64,000 bases of DNA from Bryum argenteum (lineage: Eukaryota; Streptophyta; Bryopsida; Bryales; Bryaceae): assembly GCA_037043015.1 (NCBI GenBank), contig CM073321.1, positions 33,210,101 through 33,274,100 of the forward strand, in the 5' to 3' direction. The translations under genes and the position numbers were made by a program. This document shows, one piece after another, positions 34,770 to 46,620 of this stretch (the stretch's first letter is position 1; each line of letters opens with the position of its first letter). The notes beneath the pieces are model-generated. The model did no database searches. It was not told the origin of the DNA and saw only the letters and a program-made list of their open reading frames with translations.

Positions 34770-35110
34770 GTGTTCCTTGAAATTATTTTGCCGCGGTTGT
34801 TGACTCGGGTGGAGACGATGTTTACAGCATGAAATAGGAACGTGAAGTCATTGAAGTTCGCATTCGAATCGCGACTAAGTGAAACATCAGTGTGCAAGAA
34901 GCCGTACTTATTCTACATGGAAGAGATGCAGCAAGTCGCAAGCAGTTCCCGGGTGCTGACAGTGACAAGAGGCTCGCAAGCGTGGACAAGGAGAAGATGA
35001 AGAATTACTGCTCGTCAAGAGGGTTTGGTCCATCAAAAGTGCAGAGCATCCATGTCGTAAGCAAACGAGCGTCTACCAAGTTTTTCTCGGTAAGCCCTTG
35101 CTCGCTTCTC
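34770..35110 (+). pseudogene. Third host-gene-like fragment, unassigned
   Basis: After a possible acceptor (GTGCAG) a frame reads FLEIILPRLLTRVETMFTA, a stop, then NRNVKSLKFAFESRLSE, KKPYLFYMEEMQQVASSSRV and VLTVTRGSQAWTRRR. It looks like real coding sequence with one or more indels. I do not recognise the protein. It follows the PUS1 fragment within 650 bp. Confidence 0.35.
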
Positions 35111-37035
35111 TTTACAAAGCCTGCTCAATAACCACTCATTGCAAACTTACCTTAGTCTCAACTTTCCATTACTCATAACGGTGAATACGATCTGCTGTTA
35201 CCATGGAGACAATGTGCCAAGGTTTGGATATCAAGAACACGGTGTTACACATTCATGTCACCACTTGCAAGAGCAGTGAACTAATCAATGCCGCATAACA
35301 AGGGCAATCAACATCGTGTTTCATTTCCACGATGTTCGCACTGGAGTTGTCAAGACTTTTGCAATTTCGAACATCTGGGGCAGAGCTTGACAATTTTCTC
35401 CTTCAGTTTGGCTCTTTTAAAGCCTTCTATCATAGCTATCAGTGTGATGAGGGTGGGTAAGACCTCATTTAGCTAGCGAGTTGGGATCAATGGCTATTGC
35501 CAAATTCTTTGACCCGATTGTAGGGGAGTCTTTGTTTGACGTAGATAATCTTTCTAGAAGGAATATTGTTTCTTTAAATTGAAACACTTGTATTTTACAT
35601 GTTCCCGCTATCGTATATTTCTTTGTCCAGAGATTTGATGCTTTTTGGTAATTTCTACAAATAGCCCTAGAATAGGAGAACACAAAATTGGGGATTTTGG
35701 AATCTATACAATATGGAGGAGGGTACAGGCATAGGACTGCTTCTCCTGGTTGTGTAACCCTCCATGTACTTTCCCAAATTTAGATCTATGACCGGTTCCT
35801 GCAGAGGGTCATCAATAACAACAGTATTTTAAATTTGAATTTTGGCTACTCAGAATTTTAGAATGATTCCTCGAACGTCGCTCCCGCTTGCAATGATGGT
35901 TTCATGGAAGATGACGTTATAATCTAAGCAATTTTGTATAGTATTGCCCTTCTTTTTTGATGATGGACAGTACAGTCAGTTACCAGCCGATAACGAATTC
36001 AACCTTATGAGATTTTCTTTTTGAAAGTTCGAAAATTCATTGTGATCTCTAAAAGAGTCTGGTTTGAGAACTATAAAGGGTTCTGGAATACATTGGCGTG
36101 TTCTAGAATGTCATTGTACATGATCATTTATCATTTATCATGTACAATGATATTAGATTTGAGACAACCTAGGACAACGTTTATATAGATAAGGAGAGGT
36201 ACACTAGTTGTTAGAGATCTCTCTCATGGGCCACATGCTAATCGCGTGAAAGAACAACCATTTGTTTCACAAATCAATATACACTTCTAGTCCTAGTCAT
36301 AATTCATTTTGAAGCTTGTCTCATTCTATATAAAATTCATTTTGTGAGTGCAAAATATAGGTGACTATAAAATGTTGTTTTTTTAAAAACTCGTTGCTCA
36401 GATAAGACATCACTAATAGGTGCTGACATGAGTACGGTAATAGAAATTGTTGAGATGTTAGAGAGAGAGAGCGGGGGCCCAACATGTGTGGGACTTTTGG
36501 AGACTAAATGATGAGTTTCCTTTACACCGCAAGTTTTGGAGTAGTGGTGAGCCTTGGAAGATGCCCAATCAAAGGCATACACATTATCATATGAAAATTC
36601 ATAAGTTTAGTCTCTATGCAATATTCTCAAAAATATAACTGATCTCTTGCCATTTCATATTTATGTGGAGCAATTGTGGCACCTCATATAAAGAACATTC
36701 AATAGTGGAGAAGTGTGGAATTTTTACTTGGCTCTCGACCAACATTTCTACTAAGCTGGGTAGAACCAAACATTATTGGTAGAAATTCTAGTGGAACCCT
36801 ACACAAATATCTAAAAACTAAAAAGTGGTACTAATTAGTACCATTTCTTAGAGAAAATCATTGCCATAATTAATCAAAACCATAGTGAAACAATATATTC
36901 TTCACAACTATCCAAATCTTCAAAAAACAAAGTCCCAAGGTAAACGCTTCCAAATTTCAAGTAGAGGAATCCCACCTAATATTTGAATGTTCTACAAATC
37001 TGTTTGCATTTGAGGTCCCACACGACTTGTTTAAG
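35111..37035. other. Non-coding stretch with LTR-like sequence
   Basis: No gene supported. Around 36040-36330 there is an LTR-like layout: a hairpin (36111-36150), then 'tttatatagataaggag', a TATA-like box, then 'caatatacac'. It may be a remnant of a small LTR element. The flanks are AT-rich. Confidence 0.35.
36111..36150. repeat. Inverted repeat, 14-nt arms with 12-nt loop
   Basis: The left arm TCATTGTACATGAT (36111-36124) and right arm ATCATGTACAATGA (36137-36150) are perfect complements. Confidence 0.93.
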
Positions 37036-37322
37036 TGAAATATTCTAAGATTAGTATGTAGTAAATAAGGTGAGGTACTCTAACTTGATTATTTACTAAA
37101 TTTGATATGATAATCTAAGTATAGTACCCAAATATTCTAAAAGTAATATTTTAAGATTAGAATTGAGTAATTATTAGTTAAATATTCTAAGATTAGTATC
37201 TAGTAAATAATGTGAGGTACCCTAACATGATTATTTACTAAATTTGATATGGTATTCTCAGTTTAGTACTTAAATATTCTTAAAGTAGTATTCTAAGATT
37301 AGAATTGAGTTATTTGAAAATT
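37036..37322. repeat. AT-rich dispersed repeat R, copy 3 (two or more passes)
   Basis: It includes 'gataatctaagtatagtacc', 'tattctaagattagaattga' and 'aatattctaagattagtatc' in tandem passes, same orientation as copies at 30235 and 32436. Confidence 0.85.
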
Positions 37323-37774
37323 GAGCAAAGTAATTGAAAATTGCGAGCGAAATGGAATTGAGTGTTTAAGGGGGTGAATGATGGCAAAGGAGGTCATTTG
37401 GCTTCTTCATGATGATAGGTCAGGTCATGATGACGGCATGCCTATCTTTATGTATGTGTTATAAAACAACAAAATTATGAATAAATTGAGTAATCTTAAA
37501 ACTTCAACTCACTTGTATGATGTTTTCAAAGCTCGTAATTTCCTAAACTTAACCTCTAAATATTGAACATCGTCTATACTTGGACCATACTTCTTAAATT
37601 TAAGTTCTTCTTACGTTTATCTTGTTGTTCGAACAACCTCATGACTTTGATTGTAATAGATTCTTCAGAATGTTGAATGTTATCCTATTTAACAATTTAA
37701 AGTGATCATAATTGGATTTACGTAAGTAATAACCAAGCAAAATTTTCATTTTCTTTTATTGGTTCTCAAGTTCA
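37323..37774. other. Flank between repeat R and the CACTA element
   Basis: AT-rich, no gene. It holds 'ataggtcaggtcatgatgac' near 37425, which partly matches the reverse complement of 'ggccatcatgacctgtcata' near 30031. The two might be decayed inverted ends of a larger composite element. Confidence 0.3.
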
Positions 37775-40700
37775 ATTCACTATAAGAAACCTGCGTTTTT
37801 AATGATGTTGTAAATGATGTCTAAAAAGACATCGTAGACATTAATTCGGATGTCTTATAGACGATAAGACATCCTAGACATGACAGATGTCTAAGCAGAC
37901 GTCTAAAAAGACAGGAAAATGTCTTAAGATCGAACATGTCTTAAGGTAATTTTTGAAGGGTAAAAAGTGTGCCACGTAGGTGCCACGTAGATGACACATC
38001 AGCTTGAATTCAACGGGCAGTGCCACATGGGGATGAAATTCATCATGATGTGGAATTTTACATGGTCCCATGAAAGATGACATGGCGGCGCGAGAATCCC
38101 ACGTGGACCCGAGAAAATCCGACGTCGCACCCGGGAATATCTGACGTGGTACGCGGGAAAAGTTGACGTGGACCCGGGAAAATAACATGGCATGCCACGT
38201 CAGCATATTGCGGAGGTTTTATGCTCCTATCATGATAGTTTTAGACATCAGTTAAGACGACTTAAATGTCTTGCAAGACATCTTAGATGTTGTACAAGAT
38301 GTCTTGCAAGACGTATGCAATGTCTTACAAAATATCTTAGAAGACAATTTTTATGTCTTATAAGATGTTTCCAGTGCGTAGAATGATGTTTACGTTGATG
38401 TCCTTCTTAAGTTTGTGATGTTTGCTCGGATGTTTGTAGCAACATCTCCTAGGACATGATGTTTGCAACAGTGTTACTATTGATGTTCTTTGGGCATATG
38501 AAAGAACATCTAGGATGACATTTTTAGATGTTTATATAGTCATCAGATCTGTAATCCACAGACGTCTCACATAAAATCAACTGTAAACACTGTCGCATCA
38601 AAAAGTATGAATCAAACATATATTGCTTAGGTCATTAAAACCTCAGATAACATAAACTAGAATATTTACTAATACGCCTGTCAAGAACTACGATATACTA
38701 CGCACCCACAATTTGAACTCCGTAAGTCCCTCCACTTCCATCGCTTGTTGTCGATACCCGTATGGTCATGTGCATGTCCCGCCGCTAAACATATTCAATA
38801 AGCCAATATCAACTGCATTTAAAGAAGGGTTTGTAAAGGTAAAAAACTTCTGATTTAATTTCATTTAATTGCACTACCTAGGTTGAGATGGTTTACTTCC
38901 TAACGTCAAGATATCGACACAGTTAGACATTCTTGCAAACATCTGCTTAGACATTTCTTCAGACATCCTTCTAAACATCATTAAAAACAACGTTATAGAC
39001 ATCTATACATACATCTGTTCCACTCACCTACAAGCACGCATGTCGCTTCGCGGCCTCAGATCGTGCTCGCTGCCCCGACCCCTTATGTCCCACCTTCCAA
39101 AATAGAATTCCACCAACACATTTAGACATCTTCATAGACATGCTCTAAGACATCTTGCAGACATCATCATAAACATCTTCTACAACAAATCAAATACTAC
39201 AAGTACTAGGGTTTCCTTCACAACAAATCAAATTCTACAAGTCCTAGGGTTTCTTGTACAAGATGCTTTTGAAATCCAGTACCTCTTAAGTAGCAAATCT
39301 TAGCCACATGAAGAAGGAAACCTACTCTTGAGAGCTATTGGATTTCTAAAAATACTATTCCCTTATTGTAGTTAACAATCATTCTAAAAATGAACGGAAA
39401 CAATTTCGAAATCCTCTATACTTTAAACACAAACTCTTTGGAAAAACTAAGGCAAAAATGAGCTTTGTAATTCCCTTTGAAGATCTCATGACCTAACTAT
39501 GGCGGCGGCAACAAACCCTAGCCACATGAAGAAGCAAACTTTAGCCTCTACACTCCAAACACTAACACTTTGAAAAATGAAGGCAAAAATGAGCTTCGTG
39601 CGGCCTCTAATTCTACTTAAAGGTCTCATGACCTTACTATGGCGGCGGCAGCAAACCCTAGCCGCCTCTGTTCATCCATTGAAGTCAATGAAAATCATCC
39701 GTGTAGATAGTTCTGGATGCTGTCATAGATGTCATCTTCCACATCTTCATAGACATCATGTTAAACATTTTCATAAATGTCATCTTAGACATCCCTGCAG
39801 ACATTATCATAAACATCTGATGACATTTTCAGGGTTTCAATCACAACACATTAACTATAAAAGGTCTTTTGTTTTCCCTCACAACAAATCAAATACCAGA
39901 TGCTTTAAAGTTCTTTCCACAACAAAGCACATATTGTAAGTCTTAGAGTTTCTTCCACAGCAAATCAAATAATCTTTATTGATAGAAAACGTGTGGAATT
40001 ACAATCATGAGACTATTTATAGTCTTCCGTGGTGATAGGCTCTCTTTTAAACTCTCAACTACCTTTTATTTCTACCCTAACTAACTTTCCAACTAACTTT
40101 CTTAATACTAATTCTATTCTTGAATTGTCTCCTAAACTCGTATTAAATAGCTACTTTCATAAATTCATATTTCTTGTAAATTTGCTTTAATTTGTATAAT
40201 ATTGGTTGTTAATGATAGAGTAATGTATAGTCTTGCCATTAGACTATAATAATCTAATCTATAAGTAATCAATAATATTTAATTCCTTCTTGAAGTAAGC
40301 CATAAAAACACTTTTATTGTTTTTATTTTCTTTTATATTTTCTTTATGTATTTGAGGATTACCCCAATCGAGACCCGCGCCAATGGAGGACAAGTCAGTA
40401 AGAGAAAAAGTTGATATTATTTTTTAAAAGACTCTTAAGATCGCTTTTTTTTAGTAAATGACGTCTAGGAGGATGTGTCGCGCAAAAATCTCTTCATAGA
40501 CATCCAAGTAGATGTCTATGCGGACATTCATGCCTCGATCGAGTTATGGTAAGTTGGACATCGTGTTAGACATCCGACTAAATGTTGAATGACTTGTCAA
40601 CCTGTCCGACGTGGAGTTTTTGTTGCCATGTAGATAAAGCGCCAAAATAACTTTATTAATCTATGTCCACGTGTTTTTTGAGGATTAAATATCCACGAAA

Positions 40701-41373
40701 TTACTTTTACTTTTTTTTTTGGCACCATTGTTATCTTATAGATATTATATTTTTTATATAATATTTTTTAATATTTAAAAATTTTTAATCTTTTAAAATT
40801 ACAGAATTATAAAATTCTAATTTATTTGAATATAATAAAAATTTAGAAAAAATATTTTTTATTGAATTATGATTATATATTTTAATATTTTTTTTAAAAA
40901 ATAGACCAATGAAAAAATAGTGAGAATAGCCTGAAATTAGTATTTTCAGTATTGCCACGTCACGTAATGATTTAGCAAAAAAAAAAAAAAACAAAAAAAA
41001 CAAAAAAAAAAAAAAGTGTAATGTTTTTTTTTCTACTTTTGAAAACCGCTGCCCATTCACCTACTCTTTTAACATTAGAAATGCTTTTCACCCTCTCTAC
41101 CAGTAAATTTTGGTCGTTTTTACCTTGTTGGTCCAAAATCCCTTGCCAACGTGGCAGTTTGATGTCTATCAAGATGTCTTCGAAGACATCCATGTCTTCA
41201 CCAACATCTTTTTGTGTGGTGATGTCTTCATGCCCCCCCAATCCAAAATGTGCCCGTTAGACGTACAAACATCCTCCCGTCTTCGAAGACATCTTTTAAG
41301 ACAGTAAGACATCACAAAATACATTAGACATTACACAAGACATCACAAAAAACAGGGTTTTCTTATAGTGATT
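37775..41373. mobile_element. Non-autonomous CACTA (CMC/EnSpm) element with ATT target duplication
   Basis: The element spans 37778-41370 (3593 bp) with terminal inverted repeats. The left end is CACTATAAGAAACCTGCG; the right end read on the minus strand is CACTATAAGAAAACCCTG. Identical ATT trinucleotides flank it at 37775-37777 and 41371-41373, the 3-bp duplication expected of CACTA transposons. Dozens of AGACATC/GATGTCT motifs in both orientations fill the terminal kilobases (for example 37830-38560, 38930-39180 and 41160-41350), typical of subterminal transposase-binding repeats. No transposase is recognisable; open frames inside are small and built from the repeat. Near 39970-40030 a minus-strand TATAAATAG and an AATAAA suggest a nested remnant. 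Confidence 0.92.
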
Positions 41374-42634
41374 GCTTATAAAAGAAGGTATATCCTTATA
41401 AGAAACTTAATACTTTCAAAGTATTACTGGTGTTATAAGTATCTCATTCAATGGTCATACACTTTGCATAATAAATTTTGAACCTAAAATTACATGTTGG
41501 TCACTCAAAATGTTACTTAGAATACATAAGATCCACCTCTTTTTGGATAAATTGATAAATACTTCTAAATTTGAACTAAGAAATTATTATATAAATTAAA
41601 TTAATTACAATATTAAAATAACCAAAAGTCAATCCATAGAAAACAATACATGAAGTATAAATAGTTTATATATTTATATGTGAATAACTAAAATATTAGT
41701 AAATTCTAAACCATAAATTTTAGCTCTATTTTCTAAACCCTAAACATACCCTTAAACTCTAGAGCTTAGTCTAAAAATCCTAGATCCAAATTCTAACGCT
41801 AAACCCGCAAACAGTAAATTCTAAATTTTGAACCCTATATATTAGCTTTAAATCCAAAATTCTTTTCGAAACTTTAAACCCTAAAGCATTGATTTTGAAC
41901 CTTTAATCCTTACTTAAGTAAAGTTAAATAATGTTCAATATATATTGTAAGATTTCCCTTTGATTGTAAAGATTTATTACAAAAATGTAATAAGAAATAT
42001 AAATTGTGCAATTGTATATGGATTTTCCGCTGAAATATGGTTACTTCGGAAATGGCTTCCCGCCCAAATAGTTTCCCGCCAAAAAAGTAGAGTCTTTAAT
42101 ATTTTCCTCTTACGGCGGCGCCACGTTTTGAATAGCGACAGGCCAACATTCTAGCCGTTAAGCTTTGAGCTTGGGTTAAGTTCCATTCGTCACTTTTCGG
42201 AAGCTCTTTCTCTCCCTTTGTTTCGCTTGACTGAGTTGCGGCTTCTTTGTGTTGTCTTCGCGTCTAGGTTTAATTGCTGCCGTTTGGTGTGTATGGTGTT
42301 GGTCTGGCGCGCGTATGTGTTGTTGTTTCTCAAAGAGGGCAGTATTCGGTTCTCTAGGATGCGCGAGCATTCTCAAGCTAGTATAATCAATTTTATACCT
42401 TCATAGTCATAGTCTTCTGTAGGGGATTGTTCGGACGCTGATACTGGTCGATTCTGCTATTTCTTCAGCTTCGTAGCGTACTTCTTCCTCTTCAAATTTG
42501 CATGGTCCAGATATGCATGGTTACCCTATTTTGTACTTAAGTTCTTTTCTCTTCATCGTTTTCGCATGACTTACTACTTATACTTAGTCTATTATCCCGT
42601 AGTTGGTTTAGACCAATGGAATACAAAGATATAT
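41374..42634. other. Intergenic, AT-rich, with telomere-like CCCTAAA words
   Basis: No gene supported. Between about 41720 and 41890 the words 'aaaccctaaa', 'aaaccctaa' and 'gaaccctata' recur, like decayed plant telomere repeats, but without a regular array. Around 42170-42400 a plus-strand frame is open but shows no domain. Confidence 0.4.
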
Positions 42635-43710
42635 GATAATCCCCGTATCGGATATACTTTCATTCCTAGGAATATTTGCGTTATTCCCGACTCGGTAATA
42701 AAGTCAGCGTCTGTAATTACCCCGGACCTGGGGATGAAGTTATCTCCGGGTCGGGATAAATACAGACGCTGACTTTATCACCGAGTCAGGGATAAAATTA
42801 TCCTTAGTAATTTTAACATTATCCCTGCCCGAAGTTAAAGCCAGCGTCTGTATTTATCCCCGACATGGAGATAACCTTATCCCCTAGTCGGGGATAAATA
42901 CAGACGTCGACTTTATCACCGAGTCGGAGATAAAATCATCCTTAGTAATTTTACCATTATCACTGCGCAAAGATAAAGCCAGCGTCTGTATTTATCCGTG
43001 ACCCCGAGATAACTTTATCCCCGGGTCGGGGATAAATGCTTAAGCTGACTTTATCACCGAGTCGGGGATAAAATCATCTTTGATAATTTTTGCATTATAA
43101 CGGCCCAAAGATAAATGATGCCAGCGTTCGTGTTTATTCCCGACCAAAAGATAAATTTGTCCTCGGATTGAGGATATATAAATCCGTAATCATATTTGGT
43201 TTATTTTTACTCGGATGTAGATAGTTTCGGCTATTTTTATCCCCGTGTTGGGCATAAGTTGATTCCCGGGGGAGGGAGGTAATTTTGCTAGCTTATATTA
43301 TTGTAGGTTATCCTAAGCCCCGAGATATATATTCGTCATCATGTATCTGTGGACCCTGTTCACAATGCCCACCAAAGTTTATGTCTGGCTAGGAGAAGAC
43401 TGTTTTCTTGTTCGAGTTTAGCTACAGCAAGTTGAATTTATCATGCAATAGTAAATTAATTATCCCCGCGTCGGGAATATGTATAGTCAGTTATATTTAT
43501 CCCCGGATCGGGGATATGTATCTTCGTTTACTTAAATCGTAATTTTGTTATCGATTTATAAGTGATTAACCCCCAGCCAGGGATAATAATTTTCTGCTAT
43601 AGGATATACAATCTCTTGCCGGTCTCTTGCCAGAGATAATTGCTTGGATTGCAATCTGCTCTTACTATGGAATTATCCCTGACCCGGGGATAATCAATCA
43701 TAGTTGCAGG
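42635..43710. repeat. Second array of the TTATCCCCG...CGGGGATAA palindrome
   Basis: Copies lie near 42635, 42681, 42717, 42740, 42860, 42885, 43015, 43055, 43462, 43498, 43573 and 43672. They are the same family as the array beside gene B, and the last copy is about 150 bp before the transposase start. Repeated 'cagcgtctgta' blocks accompany them and form larger inverted repeats. Confidence 0.85.
42774..43150. repeat. 138-bp tandem repeat carrying the palindromes, about 2.7 copies
   Basis: The phrase 'tttatcaccgagtcgg' starts at 42774, 42912 and 43050, an exact 138-bp period. Each unit holds two or three palindromes, an 'aaatcatccttagtaatttt' block and 'ccagcgtctgtatttatcc'. Confidence 0.88.
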
Positions 43711-43835
43711 CGTTTTTGAACCTTAATTCTTTTCGTTGTCATTTCTTAAGGGTATTACTGGTAGGATCTTTCTCATCAAAGGTGTTTCACATCCTCTTTC
43801 AGATTATGATACTCACATTTGTCAATGCTTGCAGA

Positions 43836-46620
43836 ATGGGTGACTTTGTCATCGATGGTGTGGACTTTCGGCCTCCCGTGCTTCCGAATGATGTTGCTCA
43901 ATGTAAAGACTTCAGTCGATCCTACTGGGTGTCCAAACGAGTTACACTCGTGAATGAAAGTGGAGACAATGTCGCAAAGGCGGTGTACAACTCAAATCTT
44001 GTTCCGGAGACAGATAGTAGACCATTGGGCACAGACTTCGTCTATGTTCAAATAGCAGAGTCTTTGGTGCAATCTATTGTTTCGTTTGGATGGATTCACT
44101 CCTTGCGTGCATGGCCGATTAAACGTGTCATTCTCAATGGTGCCACCCTTTACAATCACAACCAACGCGCCATATACAATATAGCAATGAAGTCATTTGG
44201 AAGACCTCCTCGGAATGGCGTCCGACAGTACGAGAGTACCCGTGAGAGGTGTCCTCGTAATTCAGCACCAAAAAAACAATATCACTTGACATTAGCGTCG
44301 ATCAACTATGTGTCGACCAACGCTTGTTATTCAGTGAATTGTATTCAGCCCTTTCCTTGAGGAAAGTTACAGATCTTAGGACACAATTCTATGTGACTAG
44401 AGACGTTTTCTTTAGAAAACATCGTCTCCTAGACGTTTATGACCAAGTCCATGAAAATGAAAACGGAATCAATATGATAACCTTGGAGGGTATTGAGGTC
44501 TGTTGCATTGCATGGGCCTTGTTTACCAAGGGCCACATTCTTCCGGTAGAGATCTCTTTACCGAGACGGAGCACAAGCAGATCATCATGGAAATCGTGGT
44601 TCCAAGAAGCCTCGTATTCACATGGTGCAAGCAACTACTACCCTCAAGGCTATTGTGAAAAATGCGGCCGACCTCATGCCTCATCGAACTAAAACTGCTC
44701 CTACAGGCGAGAAGGTAGAATCAAAATGCTTGCCCTCCTCCTACCGTTGGAGAGACAACTTACCACAAGTGAATGTCGTGAGTGCCAAAAATGGCCTGTT
44801 TTCCATATCGCATTCATCTTTGAGCAGGATACGACAAGAAAATTTCTCGGAGTATTATGTGAAGCCAAAGGGTGACACATTTGCTCGTTGTGGTGAATGT
44901 GATAAGATCCAGCAACTTCGAGCGTCTAGTACTCCTGGTAGTCGTGCATGGGCTCTTCACAATGCTAGATTCAAAAAACACAACACATCACAAATGTTGC
45001 ACATGCTATCGTATTACGCAAACCGCGAGTTATCAAAGTCATACTCAGAGAAGGAGTTGTGTATTATACATGATAAAATGGATCATTCAAAGACTGCCCC
45101 TCCATAATTCTCCCACAAGAGCAAATCAACAGATTCCTTAATGCAGTTGCCGGTTTTGATCACGGGCATGATTGCGCATGAGCACGGTCACGTACGTTAT
45201 GCACATTATGGCCTTGACATGTACCCGACGGATTCTAATCATACGATTGGGTCATTTGCTCAACTACTGAAAGATTTAGAATCTCCACCAAAATGCTCTA
45301 GAAGGGAATTGTTTACCGGAGGCAGAAGTAGCTCCTTCTCTGAAGCAGTTTTGGATGGTGCCGGCATCTGCTTGGATTCGCTTGGTTTTATACCAGAGGC
45401 ACCAATCCCTGCTAAATCACTACCACCAATGTTGCATTTGCAGCTCGATAATGCATGCGGAGATAACAAGAACCGATTCGTATTTGCGTTTTTTTCCCTT
45501 TTAGTTTATAAGGGCGTTTTTAGGGAAGTTTACTTGAACTTCCTTAATGTTGGGCACACTCATGAAGACATTGACGCTCTTTTTAGGCGATGGTGCAATA
45601 AGTTGAAGAGCAACAGTTACCCCACTGTACCCCTTCTCATGAAATCATTCATGGATACGGAGGAAATGCCAGTCATTCCTCACATGATTGACGAAGTTCC
45701 AAACTTCAAGAATTTTCTTGAAGGCTACTTGTGTGATGGGGACGAATCATAATCGGGGCATACAAGTGCACAACAATTCCGGTTCTTCAAAGATACATCC
45801 GGGTGGCCTCTTATGCAATACAAAATTCATTATACAGATAGTGAGTGGCTCCCAAAAGACAGTGCTGGAGTTAGATTGTGGAAAGTATTACTTAGTGGTC
45901 AACCCAAGGTTCCTCTTGGAGAGCCAACATTGGTGGTTCCAAATGAGATGAGGAATATCGACGACATTTGTAAGGGCATCAGTGGATTTGTGAACATGTG
46001 GGAGTCATTGGCGGATGCTGATCCATCTGGGGATTATCGTAGGCAACACGAGCAATTTATTTACTATTAGAAGTCTGTTTGCGAGGCTCTAGATGTGCCT
46101 ATTTCTACTCCTTCTGCATTTAGGGACGGATTTTGGCCAACATCAAGGTTCTCCCTGAGTGAAGAGGATCAATTTGAAGACAACGGAGAATTGCGTTAGG
46201 AATTTGCTAATGATCCTCCATTCGTAACGTCCTAACGCATCATTTAGAGTTCTCCGCGATTGTTATGAGGGATATCTACTTGCCCTTCGTCCAGTTGATG
46301 AAGATCCTGAGAAGGTTTGGATCGCCCGAGCTTTGAGCAACCCTTATAATAGTGTGGAGCACCCTAATTCAATTTTGCTAGAGTATTGGAAGCCAGCATC
46401 TTATAAACATGTGGACCCTGATACTTATGAAGGGTGGGATACGAAGAAATGTAACTCTTGGTTGAAGGACACAAAGTATCCACCAATTTGGATGGCTACT
46501 TCTTCCATTATGACAGCTTGGAAACCAAGATTCCATTTCCGTACCATGAATCCGAAGATGTCCATACCGACAACACAAATCAATGTGATCAAAGATTCAC
46601 TTATGGAATTTTTCGACTAA
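43836..46620 (+). pseudogene. DUF7869-like (RNase H fold) transposase, decayed
   Basis: ATG at 43836 follows a TTGCTTGCAG acceptor. The N-terminal part (FVIDGVDFRPPVLP) runs to a stop at 44358, and the next piece (44324-44570) carries REVTDL-like KVTDLRTQFYVTRDVFF. The 44622-45107 piece has CGECDKIQQLRASST (possible zinc ligands) and ends IIHDKMDHSKTAPP. The core, 45141-45752, has LITGMIAHEHGHVRYAHY, YPTDSNHTIGSF, LHLQLDNACGDNKNR (Asp103 of this piece) and FLNVGHTHEDIDALF (Glu142/Asp143). These are the conserved blocks of DUF7869, a DDE-like family. C-terminal pieces extend to 46620 (SIMTAWKPRFHFR). Multiple stops and frameshifts break it. The upstream palindromic array suggests it is the transposase of the iteron-bearing element family. 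Confidence 0.75.

Noticed and set aside
39577..39939. His-rich plus-strand ORF inside the CACTA element
   Set aside because: Built from ATCTTCATAGACATC-type subterminal repeats, with no transposase motif.
41700..41900. CCCTAAA words suggesting an interstitial telomere
   Set aside because: Only scattered, irregular words in AT-rich DNA; no tandem array.
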